A DNA stretch of 64,000 bases from Microbacterium sp. Leaf159 (lineage in GTDB: Bacteria; Actinomycetota; Actinomycetes; Actinomycetales; Microbacteriaceae), in assembly GCF_001423615.1 (NCBI RefSeq), contig NZ_LMOU01000001.1, positions 2,469,251 to 2,533,250 on the forward strand. Direction: 5' to 3'. Below are positions 37,136 to 46,395 of this stretch, piece by piece. The position numbers and the translations under genes are program-made. The first letter of the stretch is position 1, and the number at the start of each line of letters is the position of its first letter. The notes below the pieces were generated by a model. That model worked only from the letters and a program-made list of their open reading frames with translations. It had not been told where the DNA came from and did not search any database.

Positions 37136-38584
37136 ATGTCCAAGCCACTGAATCCAGAGGGTGTCCGTCGCCGAGTCATAGCGGTCAGCATCGCCGCCGC
37201 GCTCGGTGGCTTCCTGTTCGGCTTCGACACGGCGGTGATCAACGGAGCGGTCGATGCTCTCGCGGGCACCGTCTCAGGTTTCGACCTCGGAGTCGGCCTC
37301 AAGGGCTTCGCGGTCTCATCGGCGCTCATCGGCTGTGCGGTGGGCGCCTGGTTCGCGGGCCCGATCGCGAACAAACGCGGTCGCATCCCGGTGATGGTCG
37401 TCGCGGCGGCGATGTTCTTCATCTCGGCCATCGGCTCGGGCCTGGCCTTCAGCGTGGTCGATCTCATCATCTGGCGTGTGATCGGCGGACTCGGCGTCGG
37501 TGCAGCATCCGTCATCGCCCCCGCGTACATCGCGGAGGTCTCACCGGCGGCGATCAGAGGCCGCCTCGGCTCACTGCAACAGCTCGCCATCGTCACCGGT
37601 ATCTTCGCGGCTCTGCTGTCGGATGCCCTGCTCGCCAACCTCGCCGGAGCAGCCGATCAGCCGCTGTGGGGCCTCACCGCCTGGCGATGGATGTTCATGG
37701 TCGCTGCCATCCCCGCTCTCGTCTACGGGCTCATGTCTCTGAGGCTCCCCGAGTCTCCGAGGTACCTGGTGCGAAAAGGAGACATGAAACGCGCCGCAGA
37801 GGTGCTGGAGACTGTCACGGGTGCCGTCGATGTCGATGCGAAGATCAAGGAGATCACGAGCACGATCGACACGGAGCGCAAGGAGTCGCTGCGCGACCTC
37901 CGCGGCAGCCGTCTGGGCCTGAAGCCGATCGTCTGGGTCGGCATCCTGCTGTCGGTGTTCCAGCAGTTCGTCGGCATCAACGTGATCTTCTACTACTCGA
38001 CGACGCTCTGGCAGTCCGTCGGTTTCGATGAGTCGAGCGCGCTGCTGACCTCCGTCATCACCTCGGTGACGAACATCGTGGTCACGATCGTGGCGATTCT
38101 GCTCGTCGACAAGATCGGCCGGCGCATCATGCTGCTCGTCGGATCTGTGGGCATGACCGTGACGCTCGGCCTGATGGCGCTGGCGTTCTCGTTCGGCACG
38201 TTGGATGCCGAGGGCACAGCCACGCTCCCCGATCCCTGGGCCACCGTGGCGCTGATCTGCGCGAACGGCTTCGTGGTGTTCTTCGGAGCGACCTGGGGCC
38301 CGCTCGTCTGGGTGCTTCTGGGAGAGATCTTCCCGAACTCGATCCGTGCGGGAGCCCTCGCGGTCGCTGCTGCGGCGCAGTGGGCGGCGAACTTCTTCAT
38401 CTCGACGACGTTCCCGATCTTCGCCGACATCGGCCTCACTTTCGCCTACGGCTTCTACGCGTTCTTCGCGCTGCTGTCGTTCTTCTTCGTCTACTTCAAG
38501 GTTCCCGAGACCAAGGGCAAGGAGCTCGAGGAGATGACGGACGAGCTGAAGGTGGAGCGCCGAGGCACCCGCAAGGCCACGTAG
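37136..38584 (+). CDS. MFS sugar transporter (sugar porter family)
   Basis: A 482-aa twelve-helix major facilitator of the sugar porter type, usually H+-coupled uptake of hexose, pentose or polyol. Family marks are GFLFGFDTAVINGA, the RGR-like NKRGRIP, PAYIAEVSPAAIRGRLGS, RLPESPRYLVRKG, QQFVGINVIFYYS, VDKIGRR and VPETKGKELEEM. A GAGAGGG ribosome site precedes the ATG. The substrate cannot be assigned. The gene separates the par locus from the GrpB and thioredoxin genes. Confidence 0.93.
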   Translation: MSKPLNPEGVRRRVIAVSIAAALGGFLFGFDTAVINGAVDALAGTVSGFDLGVGLKGFAVSSALIGCAVGAWFAGPIANKRGRIPVMVVAAAMFFISAIGSGLAFSVVDLIIWRVIGGLGVGAASVIAPAYIAEVSPAAIRGRLGSLQQLAIVTGIFAALLSDALLANLAGAADQPLWGLTAWRWMFMVAAIPALVYGLMSLRLPESPRYLVRKGDMKRAAEVLETVTGAVDVDAKIKEITSTIDTERKESLRDLRGSRLGLKPIVWVGILLSVFQQFVGINVIFYYSTTLWQSVGFDESSALLTSVITSVTNIVVTIVAILLVDKIGRRIMLLVGSVGMTVTLGLMALAFSFGTLDAEGTATLPDPWATVALICANGFVVFFGATWGPLVWVLLGEIFPNSIRAGALAVAAAAQWAANFFISTTFPIFADIGLTFAYGFYAFFALLSFFFVYFKVPETKGKELEEMTDELKVERRGTRKAT

Positions 38585-38593
38585 GCTGGAAGC

Positions 38594-38929
38594 ATGACCG
38601 AGTCCGTTCCCCGTCGCGCCAGCCTGGAAGTGCTGCGAGCAGAGGCGTCGGACGAGATCGCGGTGCTCATTCAGGAGCGTCTTCTCAGCGGAGAGGATCC
38701 CTGGGAGTTCATGGAGGAGCTGCCGAGCGTCGACGAGCTCGTGGTGTACCTGCTGAGGGCAGACAACATCACCGCGAACGACGGTGTGCGGCCCAACGCG
38801 GCTCGTCATTACCGGGTGCTGCGCCAGATCGCTCTGGAGTACCCCGAGCTCACACCGGCCGTGTGGGGCCTGCTTGACGAGAAGCAGCGCCACCGCCGCT
38901 GGGACCCCACGGTCGCCGACGCATCCTGA
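38594..38929 (+). CDS. Conserved hypothetical protein, 111 aa
   Basis: A small acidic cytosolic protein predicted mostly helical: VLRAEASDEIAVLIQERLLS, PWEFMEELPSVDELVVYLLR and YRVLRQIALEYPELTPAVWG. No family is recognised. The ATG lies 6 nt after TAGGCT, which fits a leaderless transcript and supports a real gene. It precedes the GrpB gene by 13 nt, so the two may be co-transcribed. Confidence 0.78.
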   Translation: MTESVPRRASLEVLRAEASDEIAVLIQERLLSGEDPWEFMEELPSVDELVVYLLRADNITANDGVRPNAARHYRVLRQIALEYPELTPAVWGLLDEKQRHRRWDPTVADAS

Positions 38930-38942
38930 GGATTCCGTCGCG

Positions 38943-39470
38943 ATGCCGAGGATGCTCCTCACCTACGATCCCGCCTGGGCGGGTCAGTTCACGCGCATCG
39001 CCTCGGAGATCGGCACTCTGACGGATGCCGACTGGCAGATCGAGCACATCGGATCGACCGCGGTCCCGGGGATGCGGGCGAAGCCCATCATCGACCTGGC
39101 CATCAGGATCCAGGACCTCCAGGACTTCGATGCGTACCTGCCCGCGCTGGAGGCCGGAGGATGGCGACGGGGGAGTGCGGTGCGCACGCATCCCGTCATG
39201 ATCCGCGAGACCGACGGTGTCCGCACCGCGATCGCGCACTTCTTCGTCGCGGAGGACTGGGATGCGGCGAACCAGCGCATCCTCAGGGACTGGCTGCTCG
39301 CACACCCGGATGATGCGGATAGGTACTCGCATGCGAAGTGCGACGCTGTGGCGGCCGCGGCGCACGGGCAGTCGACGTACAACGCCGCGAAGACGCCGGC
39401 GATCCAGGAGATCGTCGACCGCGCTCGCGCGGCCCGGGGATTGCCCTCGGTGCCCGTGTACGACAAGTAG
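38943..39470 (+). CDS. GrpB family protein (nucleotidyltransferase fold)
   Basis: A 175-aa member of the GrpB/UPF0157 group, which has a nucleotidyltransferase-like fold and no settled reaction. Signatures are LTYDPAWAGQF, IEHIGSTAVPGMRAKPIIDL, and the C-terminal HFFVAEDWDAANQRILRDWL and KTPAIQEIV. ATG 38943 (MPRMLLTYD) gives the normal length. The frame is open upstream without similarity. Confidence 0.9.
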   Translation: MPRMLLTYDPAWAGQFTRIASEIGTLTDADWQIEHIGSTAVPGMRAKPIIDLAIRIQDLQDFDAYLPALEAGGWRRGSAVRTHPVMIRETDGVRTAIAHFFVAEDWDAANQRILRDWLLAHPDDADRYSHAKCDAVAAAAHGQSTYNAAKTPAIQEIVDRARAARGLPSVPVYDK

Positions 39471-39496
39471 TCTCGGCGGCGGGACGGAACGGACAC

Positions 39497-39530
39497 AGAA
39501 AAGGCCGCCACCTCCGAAGAGGTGACGGCC
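39497..39530 (-). terminator. Terminator between the GrpB gene and trxA
   Basis: A 12-bp stem with one mismatch (39503-39514 with 39519-39530), loop CGAA. On the minus strand it is followed by TTTTCTG, so it serves trxA. The convergent GrpB gene may use it too. Confidence 0.85.
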
Positions 39531-39542
39531 CTGAAGTCCTGA

Positions 39543-39866
39543 TCAGCCGATGAAGGCTGCGAGGTCCTGCTCGAGGGCGGGCTTCGGCTTGGCGCCGATG
39601 ATGGTCGTCTTGACCTCACCGCCCTGGAACACCTTCATCGCGGGGATGGAGGTGATCTGGTACTTCATCGCCAGCTGCGGGTTCTCGTCCACGTTCAGCT
39701 TGAGGATGGTGATCTTGTCGGGGTTGTCCGCCTGGATCTGGTCCAGAACGGGGGCGACCATGCGACACGGTCCGCACCACTCGGCCCAGAAGTCCACGAG
39801 GACGGGACCTTCGGCCTGCAGAACGTCCTGCTCCCAGGTCGCCTGGCTCGTAGCCTTTGCACTCAT
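39543..39866 (-). CDS. trxA: Thioredoxin
   Basis: A 107-aa disulfide reductase with active site WCGPCR (Cys31, Cys34), the buried Asp of VLVDFWAEW and the cis-Pro in ITSIPAMKVF. It is reduced by the thioredoxin reductase encoded 67 nt upstream on the same strand. Confidence 0.97.
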   Translation of the reverse strand: MSAKATSQATWEQDVLQAEGPVLVDFWAEWCGPCRMVAPVLDQIQADNPDKITILKLNVDENPQLAMKYQITSIPAMKVFQGGEVKTTIIGAKPKPALEQDLAAFIG

Positions 39867-39933
39867 CAGAGTTCTCCTTGATTCGAGGTTCGCCTGCTAC
39901 AACAGCGGGCGAGGTGAAACTGTTCCCGACCGC

Positions 39934-40908
39934 TCAGGCGGTGATGATCTCGGCGGCTTCCGCAGCCGGGAACTCGACGGAAGCATCCTCAAAATCCGCG
40001 AGGAAGTGCTCGGCATCCAGGGCCGCGACCGTGCCGGAGCCGGCTGCGGTGATCGCCTGACGGTAGGTCGGGTCGATCACGTCACCCGCGGCGAACACGC
40101 CGGGAACCGAGGTCTTCGACGAGCGGCCGTCGACCCAGATGGTTCCCTCGGCCGTGAGGTCGAGCTTGTCGTGCACGAGGTGCGTGCGCGGGTCGTTGCC
40201 GATCGCGATGAACAGACCGTCGAGGGCCAGATCGCTGAGCGTGCCGTCGACCGTGTTGCGCAGCTGGACGCCCGAGACGGAGTCGCCACCGAGGATCTCG
40301 GCGACCTCGCTGTTCCACACGAACTCGATCTTCTCGTTCGCGAACGCGCGCTCCTGCATGATCTTCGAGGCGCGCAGGGAGTCCTTGCGGTGGATGACGT
40401 AGACCTTCTCGGCGAAGCGGGTGAGGAACGTGGCCTCTTCCATCGCCGAGTCGCCGCCGCCGACGACCGCGATCGTCTTCTCACGGAAGAAGAAGCCGTC
40501 GCACGTGGCGCACCACGAGACTCCGTAGCCCGAGAGGCGCTCTTCGCCCTCGATGCCGAGCTTGCGGTACGCCGATCCCGTCGCGTAGATGAGCGACTGG
40601 GCCTCGTGCACGGTTCCGCTGCCGAGTGTGACCTTCTTGACGGGGCCGGCGAGATCGAGCTCGGTGACGTCATCGTAGACGACCTCGGTGCCGAACTTCT
40701 CGGCCTGCTCCTGGAACTTGGCCATGAGCTCGGGGCCCTGGATCCCCTCGGGGAAGCCCGGGTAGTTCTCGACCTCGGTGGTGTTCATCAGCTCTCCGCC
40801 GACCTCGACCGTGCTCGCGATGAGCAGCGGCTTGAGGTTCGCGCGCGCCGCGTAGATGGCGGCGGTGAATCCGGCAGGACCGGAACCGATGATGATGACC
40901 TGACGCAT
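39934..40908 (-). CDS. trxB: Thioredoxin-disulfide reductase
   Basis: A 324-aa FAD/NADPH flavoprotein that reduces thioredoxin. The FAD motif is IIIGSGPAGFTAAIYAAR. The redox pair is in WCATCDGFF, the NADPH motif is VVGGGDSAMEEA, and the C-terminal FAD motif is GVFAAGDVIDPTYRQAITAAGSG (in parts: VFAAGDV, YRQAITAAG). ATG 40908 (MRQVIIIGS) was chosen because the FAD strand must start there. The frame is open to 41193. Order murJ-trxB-trxA matches other actinobacteria, without sigM. Confidence 0.97.
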   Translation of the reverse strand: MRQVIIIGSGPAGFTAAIYAARANLKPLLIASTVEVGGELMNTTEVENYPGFPEGIQGPELMAKFQEQAEKFGTEVVYDDVTELDLAGPVKKVTLGSGTVHEAQSLIYATGSAYRKLGIEGEERLSGYGVSWCATCDGFFFREKTIAVVGGGDSAMEEATFLTRFAEKVYVIHRKDSLRASKIMQERAFANEKIEFVWNSEVAEILGGDSVSGVQLRNTVDGTLSDLALDGLFIAIGNDPRTHLVHDKLDLTAEGTIWVDGRSSKTSVPGVFAAGDVIDPTYRQAITAAGSGTVAALDAEHFLADFEDASVEFPAAEAAEIITA

Positions 40909-40996
40909 GTGCTCTCCGTCGTAGATGCTGAGACGCCGAAAGACGTTCGACTGCTTCAACCAATGGTAACCGCGGGACATTCCCGCGCGCGGATGC

Positions 40997-42616
40997 TCAG
41001 CGACCGGGCAGGAAGCGCCGCAGCATGGAGCCGGCGACCTTGAGCTCCGGTGCCCGGAGAAGGGCCAGGATGCCGATGTAGACGACGACCACGGCGACGC
41101 CGATGATGCACGTGCCGAGGGCGCCTTGGAGCTTGTCAGTGGTCGTCCAGCCGGTGGGACCGCCGAGTAGGAGGAAGACACCCCATCCCGCAAAACCGGC
41201 GGGGACGGCGGCGATCGCGAAGCGCAGGATGGCGGTCATCCACGTGCGGATCCGCAGCCCGCCGATCTTGCGGTGCAGGAGCCAGACGGCCACGACGGTC
41301 TGGATGGTGCTGGCGAGCGATTGACCGAGGGCGATGGTGGCTGCGAGCGACGTCACCTCGATGACGCCGGCCGCGAGCAGCCACTGGGCTCCGAGGGCGC
41401 TGAGGACGACCAGCGCGCACTGGAAGACCGTGAACCAGAAGGGCGTGCGGGTGTCGCCGTAGGCATAGAAGGTCCGCTGGACGATGAAGAGGATCGTGAG
41501 AGGCACCAGGCACACGAGGAAGCAGACCAGCACGAGCGCGGCCTCAGAGGCGTCGGAGGCCTGATTGGTGAAGACGCGGGACGCGGGGACGGATGCCGCG
41601 GCGACCGCTGCGACGGCGACGGCGATGAAGAAGAGCAGTGTTCGGATGCTCTTCGCGATGTCTCCGCGCACGTCCGCATCGCGTCCGGCCGCCGCGTGCT
41701 CGCTGATCTGCGTGAAGTACGGCGTTCCGATCGACAGCACGATGATCGAGTACGGGAGCATGAAGATGAGCCACGCGTACTGGAAGGTGGCGACCGATGC
41801 GCCCTCGCCGGATGCCTGGGTGAGGATCTGGGTCTGGACGAGGCCGGCGACGAGACTGGCGAGGGCCATGAGGAAGGTCCACCCGGCGAGCCGACCCACA
41901 TTGCCCAGTCCCACCCCGCGCCACCGGAAGTCGGGCTTGAGGGCGAGCCCGGTGCGCCTCCAGAAGATCAGCAGGATCGCGGCCTGGATCAGGATGCCGA
42001 GGGTCGCCGTCCCCCCGAGAGCGGCGATCATCTCGGGAGTCCAGTCGGCGACTCGGGTGAGCGGTCCGCCGAATAGTGCACCCACGATGAGGAAGCCGAC
42101 GATCGACACGATGTTGTTGACGACCGGCGCCCAGGTGAACGGGCCGAAGATCCGACGTGCGTTGAGTGCCTCACCGAGCAGCGCATACAGCCCGTAGAAC
42201 AGGATCTGAGGCATGCACCAGTACGCGAATGCCGTCGCGAGGGCGAGGAACTCGGGAGATCCCTCCTTGCCGGCGTAGAGCCACACGAGCCACGGCGACG
42301 CGACGGTGGCGATGCCCGTGATCGCGACGAGCACGACGGTGCCGAGGGTGAAGAGCTTGGAGATGAAGGCGTTGCCGCCATCGGCGTCGGCCGTCGCCTT
42401 CACGATCTGCGGGATGATGACGGCCGTCAGAACGCCCACCGAGATCAGTGAGAACACGTTGTTCGGGAGTTGATTCGCGATCGCGAACGCATCGGCCGCG
42501 CCGGCTCCGACAGAGCCGATCACACCAACCAGAACGATCGTGCGCAGCAGACCCGTGACACGCGAGATCAGGGTTCCTGCGCCGATTAGCGCGCTCGCAC
42601 GGCCGAGACTACTCAT
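40997..42616 (-). CDS. murJ: Lipid II flippase MurJ
   Basis: A 539-aa polytopic membrane protein (MviN/MurJ), which flips lipid II across the membrane for peptidoglycan synthesis. It has about 14 helices and begins MSSLGRASALIGAGTLISRV. It carries the conserved arginines of the first helix pair and GLLRTIVLVGVIG. It lacks the long cytosolic pseudokinase extension seen in mycobacteria. Its start overlaps the DUF6049 gene end by 8 nt. Confidence 0.94.
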   Translation of the reverse strand: MSSLGRASALIGAGTLISRVTGLLRTIVLVGVIGSVGAGAADAFAIANQLPNNVFSLISVGVLTAVIIPQIVKATADADGGNAFISKLFTLGTVVLVAITGIATVASPWLVWLYAGKEGSPEFLALATAFAYWCMPQILFYGLYALLGEALNARRIFGPFTWAPVVNNIVSIVGFLIVGALFGGPLTRVADWTPEMIAALGGTATLGILIQAAILLIFWRRTGLALKPDFRWRGVGLGNVGRLAGWTFLMALASLVAGLVQTQILTQASGEGASVATFQYAWLIFMLPYSIIVLSIGTPYFTQISEHAAAGRDADVRGDIAKSIRTLLFFIAVAVAAVAAASVPASRVFTNQASDASEAALVLVCFLVCLVPLTILFIVQRTFYAYGDTRTPFWFTVFQCALVVLSALGAQWLLAAGVIEVTSLAATIALGQSLASTIQTVVAVWLLHRKIGGLRIRTWMTAILRFAIAAVPAGFAGWGVFLLLGGPTGWTTTDKLQGALGTCIIGVAVVVVYIGILALLRAPELKVAGSMLRRFLPGR

Positions 42617-44717
42617 TCGACTCCTCGACGGCGTCCTTCTCCGTGCCCGCCTCACGGCGACGACGGCGGACGGTGCGGATGATGCCGAGACCGAGGAGCA
42701 GCACGATCAGACCGCCGAACACGGCGAGACCGATCGTCTCCCACTCGGCGCGCACAGACACGCGCACCGTCTCGGGCGTGCTGATCGGCACCCCGGTCGG
42801 GCTCGAGAGTTCCAGTTTCAGCGCGACCTCGCCGCTTCCGACCCTTGCCGAGACGGGGACCTTGACTCTGCTCGTGGTTCCCGGCTGGATCGTCGCGGGG
42901 GTCACCGGCTCGACCTCGAGACGAGGATCGCTCGGCTTGACGGACAGGTTGACGTTCACGGGCCAGGGCAGATCGTTGCGCACCGAGAACGGCAGGTCGG
43001 CGTTCGCCGACAGCAGCTGGATGGTGCTGGCCGGCGGGATGTCGACGGCCTCGAGGGTGTCGGTGGTCGCGGTGTTCACGTCGGCGACGGCGTCATCGAA
43101 TCCGTCTTCGGTGAGGCCGACCGCTGTCGCCCGCATGATCTGGATGCGCTTGGGGCTCAGCAGCAGCTGGCGGTCATCGAGGATCGTCGCGAACTCTCCG
43201 AGCACGACCTCGCTGCCGAGCATCCGCTGCAGTGCCGTGGCGCGGGTCGCGTCCGGCTCCGTGGTGAGCGCAGCGGAGACGGCGGGGGTGGCCAGGATCT
43301 CCGCGAGCCCGAAGCCGAGGGTGTCGAACGAGGTGATCGTCTCGTTGAGCGCGTCGGCAGTGCGCGTCTCGTCACGGTCGAGCCCGACGAGAAGAGGCGC
43401 GGTCGGATTCGTCTGCGCGGAGAGCGCCAGGTGGGCACTCGCCTCGGCGAGAGACCGCTGACGGGCGACCTCGTCGTCTTCGCCTGCGGCGTCCGACAGG
43501 GCGGCGGATGCGGCCGCATCCGTGACGAGGGCCGTGCGCTCGCCGACCGTGGCATGGGCGTCGTCGGCTCCTCCGACAGCAGTCGACGACAGGACGGTGA
43601 TGGCCTGGCCGCCCATGTATGCGGAGAAGGCGTCGAGGTCGGCGGCCGAGGCATCGCTGCGCGGCCACAGGATGCCCGGGGAGGCGCCCTGGATGACAGA
43701 GAGGTCTGCGTCATCCGGCAGTTCGGGGCCGTCGGTGGGCGCCGGTGTGGGCTCGGGGGTCGCGGTGGGCGTCGCTGCGGGAGTCTCATCCGGGAGCGTG
43801 AGGAAGTTGCTTGGGGCGAGGAACGGCGCGAGCGTCGTCGGCTGCAGGAGCTCGGGAAGACCGGCCTGGGCCTGCGTCGTGACATCTGCGTCGCCGAACT
43901 GCAGCGCGAAGCGCTCGTTGGGGAGGGCGTCGAGCTGACGCAGCCATTCGCGAGCGCTCTGAGGCGCGGCGGATCCGAGAGCCCTGATCGCCGCAGGGAT
44001 CGACGGATCGATCGCGAGGATGGCCGAAGTACCGCGGACCCCCTCGAGCACCGCGGTGAGTGCACCGTCCGCAGCGGTGAGGACGGTGAGCTCCTCGGCC
44101 GTCAGAAGCGCGCCGCCGACCGGGGTCGCGGTGATCGGCACCATCAGGGCGATGGGCGGGTTCTCGGCAGCGGTGACGACGAGGACGGTCGTCGACGTCA
44201 CGGATTCGGCGTCATCCTGAGCATCCGTCTGCGCCCCACTGAGCGTCGCACGCAGCGGGTACACGCCGGGCGCGAGGTCGCCGAGGGCCTCGGGCGGGAT
44301 CACGAGGCTCGTCGTCACGGATGTTTCGGCGTCGACCGGCGCGGTCAGGTCTGCGCCGAGCTGGTCGAACCCTCCGGGGGCCTCGGAGTCGTCCAACCAC
44401 GTCGTGACCGCTTCATCGTCGGCCAGGGGAGTGCGGTTGATCTCGACGGACACGCGTCCGGCGGACAGAGCCGACTTCGCGTCGTTCTGCACCGTCAGCG
44501 ATGCCGTCGTCGCGCTTCCGGGCGAGACGGTGCCCCGCACGCCCGCAGACAGCAGCAGCTCGACCGCAGGGGTGTCGTCGGTCTCGGAGTCGCTGGCCGC
44601 GAACGCGTTTCCCGCGCCTGCACCGCACATGCCGAGAACGATCGCCGAGATGACGGATCCGCGTGCCAGGCGCTGCAGGCGCGTGCGGAGGCCGTTCTCG
44701 GGGGTGGTCGCGGTCAT
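42609..44717 (-). CDS. DUF6049 family secreted membrane-anchored protein
   Basis: A 702-aa envelope protein. The signal peptide ends near residue 40 (GAGAGNAFAASD). A long extracytoplasmic part with beta-rich segments and a Thr/Pro/Glu linker near 320-345 follows. One C-terminal membrane helix (about 660-682, LAVFGGLIVLLLGLGIIRTV) ends in a basic cytosolic tail. Members sit next to murJ throughout actinobacteria, hence a likely role near peptidoglycan export. The biochemical function is not known. It is translationally coupled to murJ. Confidence 0.88.
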   Translation of the reverse strand: MTATTPENGLRTRLQRLARGSVISAIVLGMCGAGAGNAFAASDSETDDTPAVELLLSAGVRGTVSPGSATTASLTVQNDAKSALSAGRVSVEINRTPLADDEAVTTWLDDSEAPGGFDQLGADLTAPVDAETSVTTSLVIPPEALGDLAPGVYPLRATLSGAQTDAQDDAESVTSTTVLVVTAAENPPIALMVPITATPVGGALLTAEELTVLTAADGALTAVLEGVRGTSAILAIDPSIPAAIRALGSAAPQSAREWLRQLDALPNERFALQFGDADVTTQAQAGLPELLQPTTLAPFLAPSNFLTLPDETPAATPTATPEPTPAPTDGPELPDDADLSVIQGASPGILWPRSDASAADLDAFSAYMGGQAITVLSSTAVGGADDAHATVGERTALVTDAAASAALSDAAGEDDEVARQRSLAEASAHLALSAQTNPTAPLLVGLDRDETRTADALNETITSFDTLGFGLAEILATPAVSAALTTEPDATRATALQRMLGSEVVLGEFATILDDRQLLLSPKRIQIMRATAVGLTEDGFDDAVADVNTATTDTLEAVDIPPASTIQLLSANADLPFSVRNDLPWPVNVNLSVKPSDPRLEVEPVTPATIQPGTTSRVKVPVSARVGSGEVALKLELSSPTGVPISTPETVRVSVRAEWETIGLAVFGGLIVLLLGLGIIRTVRRRRREAGTEKDAVEESNE

Positions 44718-44825
44718 GAGAGTCTTCCTCGGACGCCGGTGATCTCAGGCGTCCGGCGAGTGCTGACCTTGTGATTCTAGGCGGCTGGCTGAATGAGAAC
44801 CCTGAAGACGCGTAGAGTGACGGCC

Positions 44826-46355
44826 GTGTCCGCCACCCTCACGCCTGTTCCCGACCCGCTTCACAGCTCCGCGTTCGCCGCAGATCTCGACGCCGCCGAC
44901 CTGCGCTCGGAGCCGCTGCGCCGCCTGTGGGGAGAAGAAGAGGACGACGCCTTGGCCCGCGGGATGCGCGAACCCATCCTGCGCGCGATCGCCGGTGACG
45001 ACGGTGTGCTCGCGACCCTCGGTCGCCTCCTGGTGCTCGGGATGCCGCAGCCCGTGGCCCCGGTGGCCGCTGCGCTGCCGCGGCTCGGCGTCGATGGCCT
45101 GGTCGCTCTCGGCCTCGCGCGCATCGACGGCGATGCGGTCGTTCCCACCGCGCTGCTCCGGCCGCAGTCCTTCGTCGACGCAGACGGGATCGGCGAATGG
45201 TGGATCGCCAGCGATCTCGACGAGGTGGCGCTCGACGGCGCGCTGCCCGCTGACCACGTGCTCGGAGTGGGCGGGGCGTCTCGCACCCTCGCCGAGATCA
45301 TCATGCCGATCGAGGTGGACCGAGCCCTCGATCTCGGCACCGGATGCGGCATCCAGGCACTCCTCGTCGCGCGCCATGCCGGTGCTGTCGTCGCCACCGA
45401 CATCTCGGCACGGGCGCTCGCCTACGCCGAGTTGAACGCGCGGCTGAACGGCGTCTCGAACATCGAGTTCCGTCTCGGCAGCATGTTCGAGCCGGTCGAC
45501 GGCGAGGCTTTCGACCTGATCGTGTCGAACCCTCCCTTCGTGATCACGCCTCGGGTCGAGGGAGTGCCCGAGTACGAGTACCGCGACGGCGGCCTCGTGG
45601 GCGACGCGCTGGTCGAGCAGTTCCTGCGCGCTGCTCCGTCGTTCCTCACCCCCGGCGGGGTCGCCCAGCTGCTCGGAAACTGGGAGTCGCGCGGAGCCCA
45701 GCGCGAGCTGACCGGCCGCGTCGGCCTCGATCGGGTCTCGTCCTGGGTGCCCGCCGACCTCGACCTGTGGGTCATCCAGCGCGAGGAGCTGTCTCCGCTC
45801 GGCTATGCGGAGCTGTGGATCCGCGACGGTGGCACGACCCCGCGAGATGCCGGTTTCACGCCGCTCCTCACCGCCTGGCTCGACGACTTCGCCGCACGAG
45901 GCGTCACCGCCGTCGGTTTCGGTTACATCCTGGTGCGGCGGCCTGCGGCATCCGGGCAGAGTGCACCGCTGCGTCGACTCGAGCGCCTGTCGCAGCCCGT
46001 GTCGAACGTCGGCGGGGCGCTGCGGTCGGCGCTCGCCGCCCACGACCTGCTCGTCGACGGCCTGCCGTCGACCCTGTTCACGGCCCCCGATGTCACCGAG
46101 GCTCGTCACCTGCTTCCCGGCAACGACGATCCCAGCATCATCGAGCTCCGTCAGGGCGGGGGCTTCGCGCGCACGATCACGGTCGACCCCGCGGTCGCCG
46201 CATTCGTCGGCGCGTGCGACGGAGATCTGACCGTGATGCAGATAGTCGCGGCGCTGGCCGACCTGTTCGAGGTGCCGCTCGTCGACCTGTGGGCCGACCT
46301 CGAGCCGCGCATCCGCCAACTCGTGCTCGACGGTCTGCTGGTGTCGGAGCAGTGA
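44826..46355 (+). CDS. Class I SAM-dependent methyltransferase (HemK/PrmC-like)
   Basis: A 509-aa enzyme. The N-terminal helical domain (about 1-150, DUF7059-like) precedes the methyltransferase fold: ALDLGTGCGIQALLVARHAG (SAM motif), VVATDISARAL, LNGVSNIEFRLGSMF and the catalytic NPPF of IVSNPPFVITP. NPPY/NPPF enzymes methylate amide or amino nitrogens in proteins, RNA or DNA. The target is unknown. A C-terminal domain of about 150 residues follows. GTG 44826 lies 7 nt after TAGAGT. It is the first gene of the accessory block. Confidence 0.88.
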   Translation: MSATLTPVPDPLHSSAFAADLDAADLRSEPLRRLWGEEEDDALARGMREPILRAIAGDDGVLATLGRLLVLGMPQPVAPVAAALPRLGVDGLVALGLARIDGDAVVPTALLRPQSFVDADGIGEWWIASDLDEVALDGALPADHVLGVGGASRTLAEIIMPIEVDRALDLGTGCGIQALLVARHAGAVVATDISARALAYAELNARLNGVSNIEFRLGSMFEPVDGEAFDLIVSNPPFVITPRVEGVPEYEYRDGGLVGDALVEQFLRAAPSFLTPGGVAQLLGNWESRGAQRELTGRVGLDRVSSWVPADLDLWVIQREELSPLGYAELWIRDGGTTPRDAGFTPLLTAWLDDFAARGVTAVGFGYILVRRPAASGQSAPLRRLERLSQPVSNVGGALRSALAAHDLLVDGLPSTLFTAPDVTEARHLLPGNDDPSIIELRQGGGFARTITVDPAVAAFVGACDGDLTVMQIVAALADLFEVPLVDLWADLEPRIRQLVLDGLLVSEQ

Positions 46356-46395
46356 TGAGGGAATACCCATCCGTGTCTATGCGTTCGAATACACC